A stretch of DNA of 64,000 nt from Paenibacillus phytohabitans (GCF_013141775.1 NZ_WHOB01000016.1:310001-374000), one strand, 5' to 3'. Positions 1 through 9,989 are shown, counted from the first letter of the stretch. Notes: generated by a model from the letters alone, not told the origin. Program-made: numbers and translations.

Positions 1-2551
1 GCGGATTGGCTAAATCTACGCGGAAGTATTCCCGGCGGTTACTGACTGGCGGGATTTCTGTTACTCCCGGGCTCGGGTTGGCCATATGCTTCTCGCGAAG
101 CAGCATTCCCAAGGCTTCCGGTTCAACCGGACGGCTGAAATAATAACCCTGTATCTCATCACACTGCTGCTCCTTTAAATACTCATACTGCGCCTCCGTC
201 TCCACACCCTCAGCCACAACATTCATTTTTAGCGCCTTGGCCAGATTCAGAATGCACTCAATAATGCTTTGGTTCACAGGGTCAGTCAAAATTTCTTCCA
301 CAAAGGCCTTGTCAATTTTCACCGTATCCAGCGCTAACCGCTTAAGCATATATAAAGAAGAATAGCCCGTCCCAAAGTCATCAAGTGAAACTTTAATCTT
401 CCGTTTTCTAAGCTCCTCCAGCAATTGAATGACTTCCCTCTCATTGGTCATGAAGGAGCTCTCCGTGATTTCAATCTCCAGATATTCGGGAGCCAGCCCG
501 GACCCGGCGAGAATTTCATCAATCGTCTGCAGAATATTCTGCTGGAACAGCTGCTGCACCGAGAAATTAACGGATACCGTAATATGCGGCAGCCCCATCT
601 CCTGCCATTGCTTGTTCTGCCGGCAAGCTTCCCGGAGCACCCATTCTCCGATAGGCACTATAAGTCCGCTCTCTTCTGCAATCGGGATGAACTCCGCCGG
701 CGACACCAGCCCCCAGTCCGGATGATTCCAGCGGATCAGCGCCTCGGCACCGAGAATTTCCCGGGTCTGCGTATCCACTCGCGGCATATATTGCAGGAAC
801 AGCTCCTGTTTCTCCAGGGCTTTGCGCAGATCATTGGTCATGGTGAATATTTTGAAAGACTGGATGTTCAGCGATGAGGAATAGCACTGGGCCTGGTCCC
901 TCCCCTGAGACTTGGCATGATATAGAGCAGAATCTGCATTCAGCAGGAGCCGGTCAACCGAATCCCCATCCTCCGGGAAAATACTGATCCCCATACTCAG
1001 CGTGATATTAAGCTCAAAGCCTGCTATTAAATAATCTTCCTTGGTACGGCTGATAATGGACTCGGACAGGAAGATTGCCTCACGGTGGCTCTCCACTTCC
1101 GGCAGAATAATACAGAACTCATCCCCGCTTAACCGGTATGCCACCCATCCATTTTCAAGGCTTTCCTGCAGTTTGACGGCAAACTGTTTGAGCAATGTGT
1201 CACCTATAGTGTGCCCCAGAATATCATTGACGGCCTTAAAGCGATCCAGATCAATCAGGAGCACCGCAAGCTTTTTATTATAAAATGAGGCCAGTCTTAA
1301 CTGTTGATCCAGCTGCTCTTCAAACATCCGCCGATTGGGAAGCCCCGTCAGATAATCGTGATACGCCAAATACTCTGTTTCCTGCTCCGTTTCCTTCCGC
1401 TCGGTAATATCCAGGACAGTGCCAACGATTGCATCCTCATTGATGTGTAATATCCGGGTGTAATGTACTTCACAATAAATAAGGCTGCCATCCGGCTTGA
1501 CGGCTCTATGTATCATTGTGCGGTTAAATTGCCCTTCCGTTAAACCCAGCATCTTGGTGGATACCGTATCGCGGTCCCCCGGGTAGATGGAATCCAATAC
1601 CTGCCGTCCCATCAAGCTAACGTTCCCCAGCATTCGTTCAAGATGAGGATTAGCATAGATATATATTCCATTTTGGACAATAAAAACACCTACTATCGAC
1701 TGCTCCACAATACTCCGGTATTTAGCCTCCGCTTCCAGCAGATGCCGCTCCATGGACTTTTGTTCTGTTACATTTTTGGCTATGCCATAGATACCCACCA
1801 GCTCATTAGCAATCATTACAGGAATATTCGTTACAAAAATATCAATAGCCGTGCCATCCTTATGCCTGGCTGTCAGCTCATAGCTTCGCGGGCTTACGGT
1901 TTTTATCACTTCTGCAATAACCTTTCTGGAGAGGCTGACCTGCTCCGGATCAATCAGGCGTTCAAAGCTGGCATGGACCAGCTCGCCCTCGGTATATCCA
2001 AACAGTCCGTTCATAGCTGCATTGCAGGACAGAATCATACCTTCAAGATTGCTGGAATATACCGCATCCGTATTATTTTCAAACAATGATTTGTAGTATT
2101 GGCCTTCCTCAATCAATTGAAGCTGCAAAGCTGTCTTTTCCGTGATATCCTGAACAGTCCCAATCGCCTCGTTGTCCCAAAACCGCGCACTTTCAGCGAC
2201 ATAACGGACCTCTCCGTCCGGGCGGATAATTCTATATTCTATTTGATAGGACTGCATGGACTCCTGGGAATTAGTGAAAGCCAATTTTACCCGCCCTGCA
2301 TCCTCCTCATGGACCCTGGCAAATACATTATCTAAATCCACTCCGGAAGACAGCGCCTGACCATAAATCGCATACATATGTTTCGACCACGTTATTTTTT
2401 GCAAAATCCGGTCATATTCCCAGTACCCCACATTTGCCAGTACCTGTGCTAATTCAAACCGCTTGTTTCTTTCCGCCATAAATTCCGATAATACCACTGT
2501 TCCGGCTGCTGCCTCATCGGTTGAAGTTGAACTCGATTCCTTCTGGTTCAT
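1..2551 (-). CDS. PAS-GGDEF-EAL cyclic-di-GMP protein, probably with a C-terminal PilZ domain (3' end outside window)
   Basis: About 850 residues are visible and the frame is still open at position 1. Three PAS-like segments occupy roughly residues 30-400. A GGDEF domain follows, with SGDEF in place of GGDEF and no RxxD inhibitory site just upstream. The EAL domain shows [27 protein letters not shown] and IQGYYFSRP, so its metal and catalytic residues look intact. The frame then enters NRREYFRV, which matches the start of a PilZ c-di-GMP-binding domain. The start ATG at 2551 is preceded by AAGGCGGAG. By family this is a c-di-GMP phosphodiesterase, possibly bifunctional, controlled by PAS-sensed signals. 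No N-terminal membrane segment is seen, so it is likely cytoplasmic. The domain assignment is firm. Enzyme direction and signal are inferred. Confidence 0.88.
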   Translation of the reverse strand, partial: MNQKESSSTSTDEAAAGTVVLSEFMAERNKRFELAQVLANVGYWEYDRILQKITWSKHMYAIYGQALSSGVDLDNVFARVHEEDAGRVKLAFTNSQESMQSYQIEYRIIRPDGEVRYVAESARFWDNEAIGTVQDITEKTALQLQLIEEGQYYKSLFENNTDAVYSSNLEGMILSCNAAMNGLFGYTEGELVHASFERLIDPEQVSLSRKVIAEVIKTVSPRSYELTARHKDGTAIDIFVTNIPVMIANELVGIYGIAKNVTEQKSMERHLLEAEAKYRSIVEQSIVGVFIVQNGIYIYANPHLERMLGNVSLMGRQVLDSIYPGDRDTVSTKMLGLTEGQFNRTMIHRAVKPDGSLIYCEVHYTRILHINEDAIVGTVLDITERKETEQETEYLAYHDYLTGLPNRRMFEEQLDQQLRLASFYNKKLAVLLIDLDRFKAVNDILGHTIGDTLLKQFAVKLQESLENGWVAYRLSGDEFCIILPEVESHREAIFLSESIISRTKEDYLIAGFELNITLSMGISIFPEDGDSVDRLLLNADSALYHAKSQGRDQAQCYSSSLNIQSFKIFTMTNDLRKALEKQELFLQYMPRVDTQTREILGAEALIRWNHPDWGLVSPAEFIPIAEESGLIVPIGEWVLREACRQNKQWQEMGLPHITVSVNFSVQQLFQQNILQTIDEILAGSGLAPEYLEIEITESSFMTNEREVIQLLEELRKRKIKVSLDDFGTGYSSLYMLKRLALDTVKIDKAFVEEILTDPVNQSIIECILNLAKALKMNVVAEGVETEAQYEYLKEQQCDEIQGYYFSRPVEPEALGMLLREKHMANPSPGVTEIPPVSNRREYFRVDLANP

Positions 2552-2691
2552 TGCTCCGCCTTCTTTCTGAATGCATTTTGGCAACCACCCGCTGAACACC
2601 AGATACCGGCTTTTGGTGCATACAAGAATATTTTCCCAGATGCTACTCTTATTCCACAACAACAACGAAAACCCTTTATTCGACAAAAGCA

Positions 2692-2719
2692 CAAAAAAAG
2701 CAGAGGATTTCTCCCCTGC
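2692..2719 (-). terminator. Intrinsic terminator after the PduL-type gene
   Basis: On the minus strand GCAGGGGA-GAAA-TCCTCTGC forms an 8-bp stem (one G-U pair) with a GAAA tetraloop, followed by seven T. It lies about 25 nt after the stop at 2746. Confidence 0.9.
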
Positions 2720-2745
2720 CCGTTGCTTGCAATAATATTATAAGA

Positions 2746-3318
2746 CTAATCTACGATTTCAGCAGTATCGCCGTTATTGGCACCTGCAGCGTTAGCTTCG
2801 TCGGTGTCGATATGCATATCAAGCTTGAAATTGTCGGATACACGGGCGATTACGTTCTCCAGCACCAGGCCGCGTTCGCCGCCAAGGCGTACCTTCAGGA
2901 GCTGCTTGTCGGCAATGCCCCAAGCTTCTGCTTCAGAAGTGTGGAAGTGGATGTGACGGGCTGCCACAATGACACCTGTCTCCAGTTCAACTTCACCGGC
3001 TGGACCTTTGATAGTAATGCCTGGTGTTCCTTCAATATGGCCGGATTCACGTACAGGTGCCTTCACGCCGAGGCTGAATGCGTCTGTGCGCGATACTTCC
3101 AGCTGGGAAGCCGGACGGGCCGGGCCGAGAATTCTCACTTTGTCGAACTTACCTTTGGTACCGATTACTGCTACTTGCTCGTTTGCTGCGAATTGTCCTG
3201 GCTGGGAAAGGGGTTTGAACTCAGTCAATTGGTAACCTGCTCCAAACAATGCTTCCACATGCTCCTGCGTAAGGTGAATATGTCGGGCCGACACACCTAC
3301 GGATACAGTCTTGCTCAT
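2746..3318 (-). CDS. PduL-type phosphate acyltransferase (phosphotransacetylase/propanoyltransferase)
   Basis: This 190-residue protein has the two-lobed PduL architecture, with the histidine motifs VSARHIHL near the N-terminus and VAARHIHFH in the second half, both expected to hold zinc. The family swaps acyl groups between CoA and phosphate, linking acetyl- or propionyl-CoA to acyl phosphate. The ATG at 3318 is chosen because AAGGAG lies 10 nt upstream. The longer frame to 3363 lacks such a site. No microcompartment shell genes are nearby and there is no encapsulation peptide-like N-terminal helix, so this looks like a free-standing metabolic enzyme transcribed alone. Substrate chain length cannot be read from sequence. 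Confidence 0.85.
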   Translation of the reverse strand: MSKTVSVGVSARHIHLTQEHVEALFGAGYQLTEFKPLSQPGQFAANEQVAVIGTKGKFDKVRILGPARPASQLEVSRTDAFSLGVKAPVRESGHIEGTPGITIKGPAGEVELETGVIVAARHIHFHTSEAEAWGIADKQLLKVRLGGERGLVLENVIARVSDNFKLDMHIDTDEANAAGANNGDTAEIVD

Positions 3319-3390
3319 TTTTAAGTCACTCCTTGTATTTTCTCTAGTATCTGTACAAGCCACTGAACATTATACATCTTATTACCCATA

Positions 3391-3428
3391 AAAAAAAAGA
3401 CCCTCATCACAATGAGCGCCTTTTTTTC
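3391..3428 (-). terminator. Intrinsic terminator after the M19 dipeptidase gene
   Basis: CTCAT-TGTG-ATGAG is the core stem, extended by GGC/GTC pairs around one mismatch. It is flanked by an A-run and a T-run, so it may work in both directions. Confidence 0.75.
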
Positions 3429-3500
3429 GACATTTTACGATCCGATAAACGGATTGTCATAGTTTTGCCATTTTATAATCCCCATGGGGAGGACAACGGA

Positions 3501-4463
3501 TTAAGAACCCGCAGAAGAAGGCAGATGTGTTCTTAAGAAAGTCAGCGCATTCCCGCTCAACCAGCCTTTCACCTCATCCTCAGGGTAGTACCTCAGCAGC
3601 AAGTCGGTAAACTCCGCATATTTCCCCGGATGCTCAAGGCCCTCGACCCACATCTCAATGCCGTCAAAATCTGAGCCGAACATCAGCTGCTTCGAGCCTC
3701 CCAGCGCGCAGACATGTTCAATATGCCTCCGCATATCATCAATCTTCGCTCCTCCCCCGTCACGTACAAACCAGGGGACAAAGGTTAATCCCATGCGTCC
3801 GTCCACCGCAATCAGCGCCTGGATCTGCTCGTCGCTCAAATTGCGGGGATGGCCGCAGATGGCCGCGCTATTGGAATGTGAAGCTATGAACGGGCGTTTA
3901 CTGCGTTCCGCCAGCTCCCAGAAGCCTGCCGGTGCCAGATGGGACACATCCAGCAGCATGCCGCTTCCATTGCACCACTCGATCAGCCGCCTCCCCTTCT
4001 CCGTGAAACCGCCGTTGCGCTGCTCCAGCACACCATCCGCAGCCCAGTTGGCGTAATTCCAGGTTACCCCCAGAAAACGTACTCCCAGCTCAAAGCACAG
4101 CTGTGCATAGAACAGATTGCCCTCCAGACCGTCCACGCCCTCCAGAGAGAGCATCCCGAAGGCAAGGGCTGTAAGTATCTGTTCATCTGCCTCTTCCTTC
4201 CAGCGGAGCCACTGCAGGCCCCCTGGGCCAACTACCTTCTGACGGAATAATTCAATTTGCCCGAGAACATCCTCAAACTTCGCTCTCCCGCGGTCCGCCG
4301 ACAAATAAACCGCAAAAACCTGAAGTTCGACATTCCCCTCCACCAGCCGCTCTGCCGTCACGTCCAGACGGGGGTCATTCTTGAAATCTATCTCCGGACT
4401 GGCCTGCAGCTTGCTTAAGGCATCGCAGTGGAAATCCGCCACTCTCAGCTTCTTGACACTCAC
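3501..4463 (-). CDS. Membrane dipeptidase family (peptidase M19) metallopeptidase
   Basis: A 320-residue (beta/alpha)8 amidohydrolase-like protein of the renal dipeptidase family, which removes dipeptides using a two-zinc centre. Visible ligand motifs are ADFHCDAL (HxD), SLEGVDGL (bridging Glu), DVSHL, the SHSNS/CGHPRNL segment, and GSDFDGI. There is no signal peptide, so despite the family name it is probably cytoplasmic, as in other Bacillota. It starts with GTG at 4463 behind GGGAG about 11 nt upstream. It sits downstream of spoVS but is separated by two hairpins, so it is likely its own unit. Natural substrates are unknown; L,D- or L,L-dipeptides are possible. Confidence 0.87.
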   Translation of the reverse strand: MSVKKLRVADFHCDALSKLQASPEIDFKNDPRLDVTAERLVEGNVELQVFAVYLSADRGRAKFEDVLGQIELFRQKVVGPGGLQWLRWKEEADEQILTALAFGMLSLEGVDGLEGNLFYAQLCFELGVRFLGVTWNYANWAADGVLEQRNGGFTEKGRRLIEWCNGSGMLLDVSHLAPAGFWELAERSKRPFIASHSNSAAICGHPRNLSDEQIQALIAVDGRMGLTFVPWFVRDGGGAKIDDMRRHIEHVCALGGSKQLMFGSDFDGIEMWVEGLEHPGKYAEFTDLLLRYYPEDEVKGWLSGNALTFLRTHLPSSAGS

Positions 4464-4606
4464 TGTATAGATCGTCTCCCTTCGCTTGAAGAACTGAATA
4501 ACGGTGGAATCTCTTATTTATAAGTGTATGCCACAGCATCAGGGATGAGACGGGACAGTAAGTGGAAGCGGCTACGAAGCATATACATTCTTATATATCA
4601 AAATAA

Positions 4607-4621
4607 CCCCACAAAGTGGGG
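4607..4621 (-). repeat. Dispersed hairpin CCCCACTTTGTGGGG, copy 1
   Basis: On the minus strand a 6-bp stem CCCCAC/GTGGGG with loop TTT is followed by TTATTTTG. A near-identical copy occurs at 12956-12970. It lies between the spoVS terminator and the dipeptidase start. Confidence 0.7.
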
Positions 4622-4633
4622 CACCCCAAAAAT

Positions 4634-4661
4634 ACAAAAACCTGTTTACAATGTAAACAGG
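4634..4661 (-). terminator. Intrinsic terminator after spoVS
   Basis: CCTGTTTACA/TGTAAACAGG forms a near-continuous palindrome followed by TTTTTG on the minus strand, 24 nt after the spoVS stop. Confidence 0.85.
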
Positions 4662-4684
4662 CTCCATCTAAAAAGGTCATATAA

Positions 4685-4945
4685 TTATCTGGGTTCAACA
4701 ATAAGTTTGATCGCCGTCCGGTCTTCCCCATCAATCACTATATCCGTAAAAGCCGGGATACAGATCAAGTCGACTCCGCTAGGTGCGACAAATCCCCGGG
4801 CGATGGCAACTGCTTTGACTGCCTGGTTCAGTGCTCCTGCTCCAATAGCTTGTAGCTCGGCCGATCCACGTTCGCGAAGAACACCTGCTAGTGCGCCAGC
4901 AACGGAATTTGGATTGGATTTAGCTGATACTTTTAATACATCCAT
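4685..4945 (-). CDS. spoVS: Stage V sporulation protein S
   Basis: An 86-residue Alba-like protein beginning MDVLKVSAKSNPNSVAGALA and ending IKLIVEPR, the full length and near-consensus sequence of SpoVS. In B. subtilis SpoVS affects coat assembly, septation and the timing of sporulation, and is thought to bind nucleic acid. A GGGGAGG site precedes the ATG. Its position after rny and ymdB is the conserved Bacillus arrangement. It has about 200 nt of upstream sequence and its own terminator, so it is probably transcribed separately. Confidence 0.96.
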   Translation of the reverse strand: MDVLKVSAKSNPNSVAGALAGVLRERGSAELQAIGAGALNQAVKAVAIARGFVAPSGVDLICIPAFTDIVIDGEDRTAIKLIVEPR

Positions 4946-5147
4946 AGTAAGTACCTCCCCTGGGAAAATGATGGTGTTCTTCTTCCACTACAGTAGATGT
5001 TATTCGCGAGAGAAGATTTAATTCCTTCTTTTTGCGGACCTCTCTGGAGAAATTAGTTCAAAAGATACTCTTTTTCGATATAATAAATATCACACTTTAC
5101 CCAAAACAAGCGACTTTTCCCGAAAACCCTGATTCTTTGTAAATCCT

Positions 5148-5942
5148 CTAGCTCATCACCCATTCATCTTCACGCAGCCGGATCTTCTCCAGTCGTGTCG
5201 CCTTACCCGTAGCTTCATCAAGTTCTGCAAATAAACCGTGCAGCTGCCATTTGCCTTCGTCGACTACAAACCGGGAGGGAAGCTGAGTTGTAAATTTATA
5301 GATGATCGCATCCTTTTCCATACCCAGAATTCCTTCTCTTGAACCAACCATGCCCGCATCTGTCAAATAAGCCGTGCCTCCAGGCAGGATCACATCGTCA
5401 TTGCTCTGTACATGAGTGTGCGTGCCTACAACGATCGAGGCGAGGCCATCCATGAAATAGCCCATTGCTATTTTTTCGGAGGTGGCTTCAGCATGGAAAT
5501 CAACCAGAATACATTTATGCTCTCTGCGCAGCTCTTCCACAATCTCCTCGCCAATGCGGAAAGGATCATCAATCGCCGGAAGGAAGGTGCGGCCCTGCAG
5601 GTTCACAATTGCCAGCTGTTTGCCGTTGCCTTTAACCACAGTGTACCCTCTGCCCGGAGTCCCCGGCGGAAAATTAGCCGGACGGATGATCCGCGGCTCG
5701 TCATCAATGAACTCAAAGATATCCTTGTTGTCCCAGGTGTGATTGCCCATCGTAATCCCGTGCACACCCCAGTTGAAAAATTCATTGGCTATAGCCGCTG
5801 TGATCCCTCTTCCCGCTGCTGCATTCTCACCATTGGCAATAATAATATGCGGCTGATATTTACTTTTCAGAGATGGCAGCATTTCACGCAGTGCCTTTCT
5901 GCCCGTATTGCCAACGATGTCACCGATAAATAAAACTTTAAT
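5148..5942 (-). CDS. ymdB: YmdB-type metallophosphoesterase (2',3'-cyclic nucleotide phosphodiesterase family)
   Basis: The protein reads IKVLFIGDIVGNTGRKAL at its N-terminus, then NGENAAAGRG, GNHTWDN, DFHAEATSEK and VVGTHTHVQSND, the metal-binding blocks of the TIGR00282/YmdB family. YmdB is needed in B. subtilis for biofilm and nanotube behaviour and acts with RNase Y. The first ATG in frame (5882) would delete the FIGDIVGN metal block, so it is not the real start. An AGGAGG at 5951-5956 points to ATT at 5940-5942 (8-nt spacing, 264 residues, the usual family length) or ATC at 5943-5945. A stop at 5955-5957 rules out anything further upstream. The start codon is therefore non-canonical. Confidence 0.9.
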   Translation of the reverse strand: MKVLFIGDIVGNTGRKALREMLPSLKSKYQPHIIIANGENAAAGRGITAAIANEFFNWGVHGITMGNHTWDNKDIFEFIDDEPRIIRPANFPPGTPGRGYTVVKGNGKQLAIVNLQGRTFLPAIDDPFRIGEEIVEELRREHKCILVDFHAEATSEKIAMGYFMDGLASIVVGTHTHVQSNDDVILPGGTAYLTDAGMVGSREGILGMEKDAIIYKFTTQLPSRFVVDEGKWQLHGLFAELDEATGKATRLEKIRLREDEWVMS

Positions 5943-5958
5943 GATTTTCTCCTCCTAA

Positions 5959-5979
5959 AAGTTTTGTAAGCATCAGCTT
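5959..5979. repeat. Direct repeat copy 1 in the rny-ymdB gap
   Basis: The 21-bp sequence AAGTTTTGTAAGCATCAGCTT occurs here and again at 6026-6046. The flanks are also loosely related (CTTCGT followed by an AAAACT run), giving an imperfect repeat unit of about 67 bp. Confidence 0.8.
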
Positions 5980-6025
5980 CTTGGATTTTCACTTCGTAGA
6001 AAACTCGCATCGAAATCATACTCTT

Positions 6026-6046
6026 AAGTTTTGTAAGCATCAGCTT
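6026..6046. repeat. Direct repeat copy 2 in the rny-ymdB gap
   Basis: Exact second copy of the 21-mer at 5959-5979, offset by 67 bp. It lies in the untranslated leader of ymdB. Confidence 0.8.
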
Positions 6047-6170
6047 TTGAGAATACTCTTCGTCCAAAACTTATTTATAAGTTTAATTTCACCGATTCTG
6101 CATAGTTCCAAACTCAGGGCTTACCCGCCTGACTATGGTTCAGCTCATGCGGCCGCTAGCGGTATGCAAG

Positions 6171-6193
6171 AAAAAAGGCCCCGCAGGGGGGCC
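6171..6193 (-). terminator. Intrinsic terminator after rny
   Basis: GGCCCC-loop-GGGGCC followed by TTTTTT on the minus strand, 12 nt beyond the rny stop. It separates rny from ymdB. Confidence 0.9.
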
Positions 6194-6204
6194 GATTTCC
6201 TTGC

Positions 6205-7746
6205 TTATTTAGCGTATTCTACAGCACGTGTCTCACGAATAACGGTAACCTTGATATGACCCGGATAATCCAGCTCACTCTCAATCATCTTCGTAATGTC
6301 ACGGGCCAGACGGAAAGCTTCCGCATCATCAATCTTCTCAGGCTGTACCATTACGCGGACCTCGCGGCCTGCTTGGATAGCATAGGATTTCTCAACGCCC
6401 TCGAAGGACTCCGAGATCTCCTCCAGCTTCTCCAGACGTTTGATGTACGTTTCCAGGGTTTCGCGGCGTGCGCCAGGACGTGCAGCTGACAATGCATCAG
6501 CAGCTCCGACCAGCATTGCAATCACCGAGGTAGCTTCGACATCTCCATGATGGGATGCGATACTGTTGATAACCACCGGATGTTCTTTGTACTTCTTCGC
6601 CAGTTCGACGCCGATTTCAACATGCGAGCCTTCTACTTCATGATCAAGCGCTTTGCCGATATCATGCAGCAGTCCGGCACGTTTTGCAAGCACGATGTCT
6701 TCCCCAAGCTCACCGGCCATAAGTCCAGTCAAATAAGCAACCTCCATGGAGTGCTTAAGTACGTTTTGACCGTAGCTCGTACGGAATTTCAGACGGCCCA
6801 GAATTTTGATCAGATCCGGATGCAGACCATGAACGCCAACCTCGAAGGTAGCTTGTTCACCATATTCACGAATCCGCTCATCCACTTCTTTACGGGATTT
6901 CTCCACCATTTCTTCAATCCGTGCCGGATGGATACGTCCATCAGCCACCAGTTTCTCAAGTGCTGTACGGGCCACCTCACGGCGGATCGGATCAAATCCT
7001 GACAGTATAACCGCTTCCGGCGTATCATCAATAATAAGATCAATCCCCGTAAGAGTTTCCAGGGCGCGGATGTTACGGCCTTCGCGGCCAATAATCCGGC
7101 CTTTCATCTCTTCATTCGGCAATGTAACAACAGAAACCGTGGTTTCTGCCACATGATCAGCTGCACAGCGTTGAATAGCCAGTGTAATAATCTCGCGGGC
7201 TTTCTTGTCCGCTTCTTCCTTGGCCTGCTGTTCTATTTCCTTAATCATCTGAGCAGTTTCATGGCGAACTTCCTGTTCAACATTGCTGAGAATGATACTT
7301 CTGGCATCATCGATGCTCAGATTGGAGATACGTTCCAGCTCAGTAACCTGATTCTTGTAAATAACATCAATCTGCTGTTGGGTTTCATCAATTCGTTTCT
7401 CTTTGTTAGCTACTTGTTCTTCTTTTCGTTCAAGCGATTCCATTTTTTTATCCAGCGATTCTTCCTTTTGCAGCAAACGTCTCTCTTGCCGTTGGATTTC
7501 ATTCCGACGTTCACGAGTTTCTTTCTCAGCTTCGGTACGGATTCTATGAACTTCGTCCTTAGCCTCGAGTACCGTTTCCTTCTTCAGCGCCTCCGCCTCT
7601 TTCTTCGCGTTCTCCACGATGACTACGGCTTCTTTCTCTGCGCTTGAAATCTTAGCTTCTGCAAGGGATTTACGAATAAAATAACCGAATCCAAAGAATG
7701 CTGCAGCTACAACGAGAACGATAATGACCCAGATCACTGTTTCCAT
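6205..7746 (-). CDS. rny: Ribonuclease Y
   Basis: A 513-residue membrane-anchored endoribonuclease that starts bulk mRNA decay in Bacillota. An N-terminal transmembrane helix ([20 protein letters not shown], residues about 4-23) is followed by a long charged coiled coil to about residue 200. A KH domain with [15 protein letters not shown] comes next, then an HD domain with [12 protein letters not shown] that carries the metal site. Length and order match the family. It has its own upstream promoter-like sequence (7993-8022) and a terminator. YmdB, encoded next downstream, is a known functional partner of RNase Y. Confidence 0.97.
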   Translation of the reverse strand: METVIWVIIVLVVAAAFFGFGYFIRKSLAEAKISSAEKEAVVIVENAKKEAEALKKETVLEAKDEVHRIRTEAEKETRERRNEIQRQERRLLQKEESLDKKMESLERKEEQVANKEKRIDETQQQIDVIYKNQVTELERISNLSIDDARSIILSNVEQEVRHETAQMIKEIEQQAKEEADKKAREIITLAIQRCAADHVAETTVSVVTLPNEEMKGRIIGREGRNIRALETLTGIDLIIDDTPEAVILSGFDPIRREVARTALEKLVADGRIHPARIEEMVEKSRKEVDERIREYGEQATFEVGVHGLHPDLIKILGRLKFRTSYGQNVLKHSMEVAYLTGLMAGELGEDIVLAKRAGLLHDIGKALDHEVEGSHVEIGVELAKKYKEHPVVINSIASHHGDVEATSVIAMLVGAADALSAARPGARRETLETYIKRLEKLEEISESFEGVEKSYAIQAGREVRVMVQPEKIDDAEAFRLARDITKMIESELDYPGHIKVTVIRETRAVEYAK

Positions 7747-7992
7747 CTGTTCACCTCCTCGTTGATATCCTCCAAGGCTTACCCTTGGGTATTTGTGCAG
7801 TTGTTAAACTATCCGTTCATCACCATACAAAAAACCGGTAATACACCGATTGCCATACTGCACATGCTGCACATGCACACTGCCCGCCTTATCCGGCGAT
7901 TACATTTCATATGAGTTGTACGCGAACCGGAACATAAGAGTCTGCTTTTTGGGAAGGAAAAAGGATTCTTAGTTTATGCCGATTCATGTTAT

Positions 7993-8022
7993 ATTTTATT
8001 ATTTATAAAAAGACATTGTCAA
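7993..8022 (-). promoter_or_regulatory. Probable sigma-A promoter for rny
   Basis: On the minus strand TTGACA (8017-8022) and TAAAAT (7993-7998) are separated by 18 bp. The predicted transcript leader is about 240 nt. The rest of the 7747-8054 gap shows no gene. Confidence 0.6.
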
Positions 8023-8054
8023 GAGAGTCGATAAACGCATTAAAGTCAAGAGAA

Positions 8055-8789
8055 TCAATCCAGATCGAAAATCTCCTCTTCTTCCCCCGCAGAATCCTCT
8101 TCCGCACGTAGAATCTGGATCACCTGGCGCACCATTTCACCGGAGAATCCTCTGCGCATCAGAAACGCTCCCGTCTTGCGCCGCTTCTCATTTATATCTC
8201 CCCGGAGCAAATTCCATTTCTTCCGCCCGGTCTGCAGTGCGCTCTCCATTTCCTGCTCAGGGGTGATCTGATCCAGCGCTTCAGAGATCAGCGATTTATC
8301 AATCCCCTTCTCGCGAAGCTCCTGGCGGATCCACATTTTTCCCTTACGCTGATTCGTTATGCGCTGTTCCGCCCACTGCTTGGCGTACAAGGGGTCATCC
8401 AGAAGCCGCTCCTCCTGCAGCCGCAGCAGAACTTCGGCAATAACAGTCTCCCCTATTTCCTTCTCCCGTAAACGGCGGGCCATTTCCTGTGCCGTTCTGG
8501 GCTTGCGTTCCAGGTATTTCAGACCTTCTACATAAGCCCGCTGGCGTTCATCGGCAGCAACAATTTCCTCCAGATCCGCCTTCACAAACGAGCTTCCGGA
8601 AATCATCCGGTATTTAATCATGACATCTTCATGAACAGTCACGTTATAGGCACCGAAATGAATCAAATAACGGTAATTCGACTTCTTCAGCCGCTCTACA
8701 CGCGTGATTATAAGTTCTTCATCTTCGGGAAAATCGGCCAGAATCTGTACATCCTGTTCATCCGGCTCTGAATCCAATTGTATCACCAT
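8055..8789 (-). CDS. recX: Regulatory protein RecX
   Basis: A 244-residue RecX-family protein made of three-helix repeats. Visible blocks include LKYLERKPRTAQEMARRL, LDDPLYAKQWAEQR, RQELREKGI and the C-terminal LMRRGFSGEMVRQVIQ. RecX binds RecA and modulates its filament activity. The ATG at 8789 lies 10 nt after GAGGTG; an in-frame GTG at 8798 sits too close to that site. The gene follows recA, but a strong terminator lies between them, so RecX may depend on readthrough or on its own promoter. The acidic tail (EEDSAGEEEEIFDLD) is unremarkable for the genus. Confidence 0.92.
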   Translation of the reverse strand: MVIQLDSEPDEQDVQILADFPEDEELIITRVERLKKSNYRYLIHFGAYNVTVHEDVMIKYRMISGSSFVKADLEEIVAADERQRAYVEGLKYLERKPRTAQEMARRLREKEIGETVIAEVLLRLQEERLLDDPLYAKQWAEQRITNQRKGKMWIRQELREKGIDKSLISEALDQITPEQEMESALQTGRKKWNLLRGDINEKRRKTGAFLMRRGFSGEMVRQVIQILRAEEDSAGEEEEIFDLD

Positions 8790-8838
8790 AACTGTCACTC
8801 ACCTCGTTAACATAGACATAATGCCCGATTAATTTACG

Positions 8839-8872
8839 AAAAAGCGCCCTGCTCATTCATCACAGGGCGCCT
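8839..8872 (-). terminator. Intrinsic terminator between recA and recX
   Basis: GGCGCCCTG and CAGGGCGC pair around an 11-nt loop and are followed by TTTTTCG on the minus strand. Confidence 0.88.
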
Positions 8873-8924
8873 TATATCTTATCTTCATTATTAAAATTAA
8901 ATTGCTAAGGACCTGCAGCTTACA

Positions 8925-9989
8925 TTATTCAATCTCAAGCAGCAATTTCTCTTCTTCCTCTTGCTCTGCAACCACATCAGCTTCTGTTGGTGCAGCTACC
9001 AGAGTAGATAAATTACTTGCTTCGCGGATCTTATTCTCAATCAACAGGGCAATATCCTGATGTTCTTTCAGGAACTGCTTGGAGTTCTCACGGCCTTGGC
9101 CAAGACGCTCGCCCTCATAAGAATACCAGGCGCCGCTCTTGTTGACGATATCCATCTCAGTACCGATATCCACAAGGCTTCCCTCTCTGGAAATCCCTTC
9201 GCCGTACATGATATCCACATCCGCTTGCTTAAACGGAGGCGCTACCTTGTTCTTCACGACTTTGATCTTGGTGCGGTTACCCACAACATCGTTCCCCATC
9301 TTAATGCTCTCTACCCGGCGTACATCGAGACGAACGGAGGAGTAGAATTTCAGAGCGCGTCCACCCGGAGTGGTCTCAGGGTTACCGAACATAACTCCGA
9401 TCTTCTCACGAAGCTGGTTAATGAAGATGGCAATCGTGTTGGATTTGTTAATGGCACCAGACAGCTTGCGCAATGCCTGGGACATCAGACGGGCCTGCAA
9501 ACCTACGTGGGAATCTCCCATGTCGCCTTCGATTTCGGCCTTCGGTACCAATGCTGCAACAGAGTCAATAACGATGATGTCTACAGCTCCACTGCGAACG
9601 AGAGCTTCAGCAATTTCCAGTGCCTGTTCGCCCGTATCCGGCTGGGATAGCAGCAATTCATCAATGTTAACGCCAAGCGCATTTGCATACTTAGGGTCAA
9701 GGGCATGCTCCGCATCGATGAAAGCAGCTTGTCCGCCAAGCTTCTGTACTTCTGCGATAGCATGAAGTGCAACGGTCGTCTTACCGGATGATTCCGGTCC
9801 GTATACTTCAATAATGCGTCCTTTGGGAAGTCCGCCAATACCTAGTGCAATATCAAGTGCCAAAGATCCGCTAGGTACAACTTCCACTTTCATGTGAGTG
9901 GATTCTCCCAGTTTCATGATCGAACCTTTACCGAATTGTTTTTCTATTTGACGAAGCGCCATATCAAGCGCTGCACGACGATCTGACAA
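8925..9989 (-). CDS. recA: Recombinase RecA
   Basis: A 354-residue RecA. The Walker A block GPESSGKTT, the FIDAEHALD segment, the [11 protein letters not shown]alker B strand, and the loop region [20 protein letters not shown] are all present. It binds single-stranded DNA, drives strand exchange and promotes LexA self-cleavage. The start is TTG at 9989, giving the family N-terminus [20 protein letters not shown]; the next ATG is inside the conserved region. An SOS-box-like site lies about 70 nt upstream, with TATAAT at 10018-10023 as a candidate -10. The acidic C-terminal tail is typical. Confidence 0.98.
   Translation of the reverse strand: MSDRRAALDMALRQIEKQFGKGSIMKLGESTHMKVEVVPSGSLALDIALGIGGLPKGRIIEVYGPESSGKTTVALHAIAEVQKLGGQAAFIDAEHALDPKYANALGVNIDELLLSQPDTGEQALEIAEALVRSGAVDIIVIDSVAALVPKAEIEGDMGDSHVGLQARLMSQALRKLSGAINKSNTIAIFINQLREKIGVMFGNPETTPGGRALKFYSSVRLDVRRVESIKMGNDVVGNRTKIKVVKNKVAPPFKQADVDIMYGEGISREGSLVDIGTEMDIVNKSGAWYSYEGERLGQGRENSKQFLKEHQDIALLIENKIREASNLSTLVAAPTEADVVAEQEEEEKLLLEIE

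Noticed and set aside
5867..6067. A 66-codon minus-strand frame covering the ymdB leader repeats
   Set aside because: It overlaps the true ymdB N-terminus in another frame and is made up largely of the direct repeat.
7801..7900. Short repeat GCACATGCTGCACATGCACAC in the rny leader
   Set aside because: Only about 20 nt of local GCACATG repetition with no pairing structure or spacing that suggests function.
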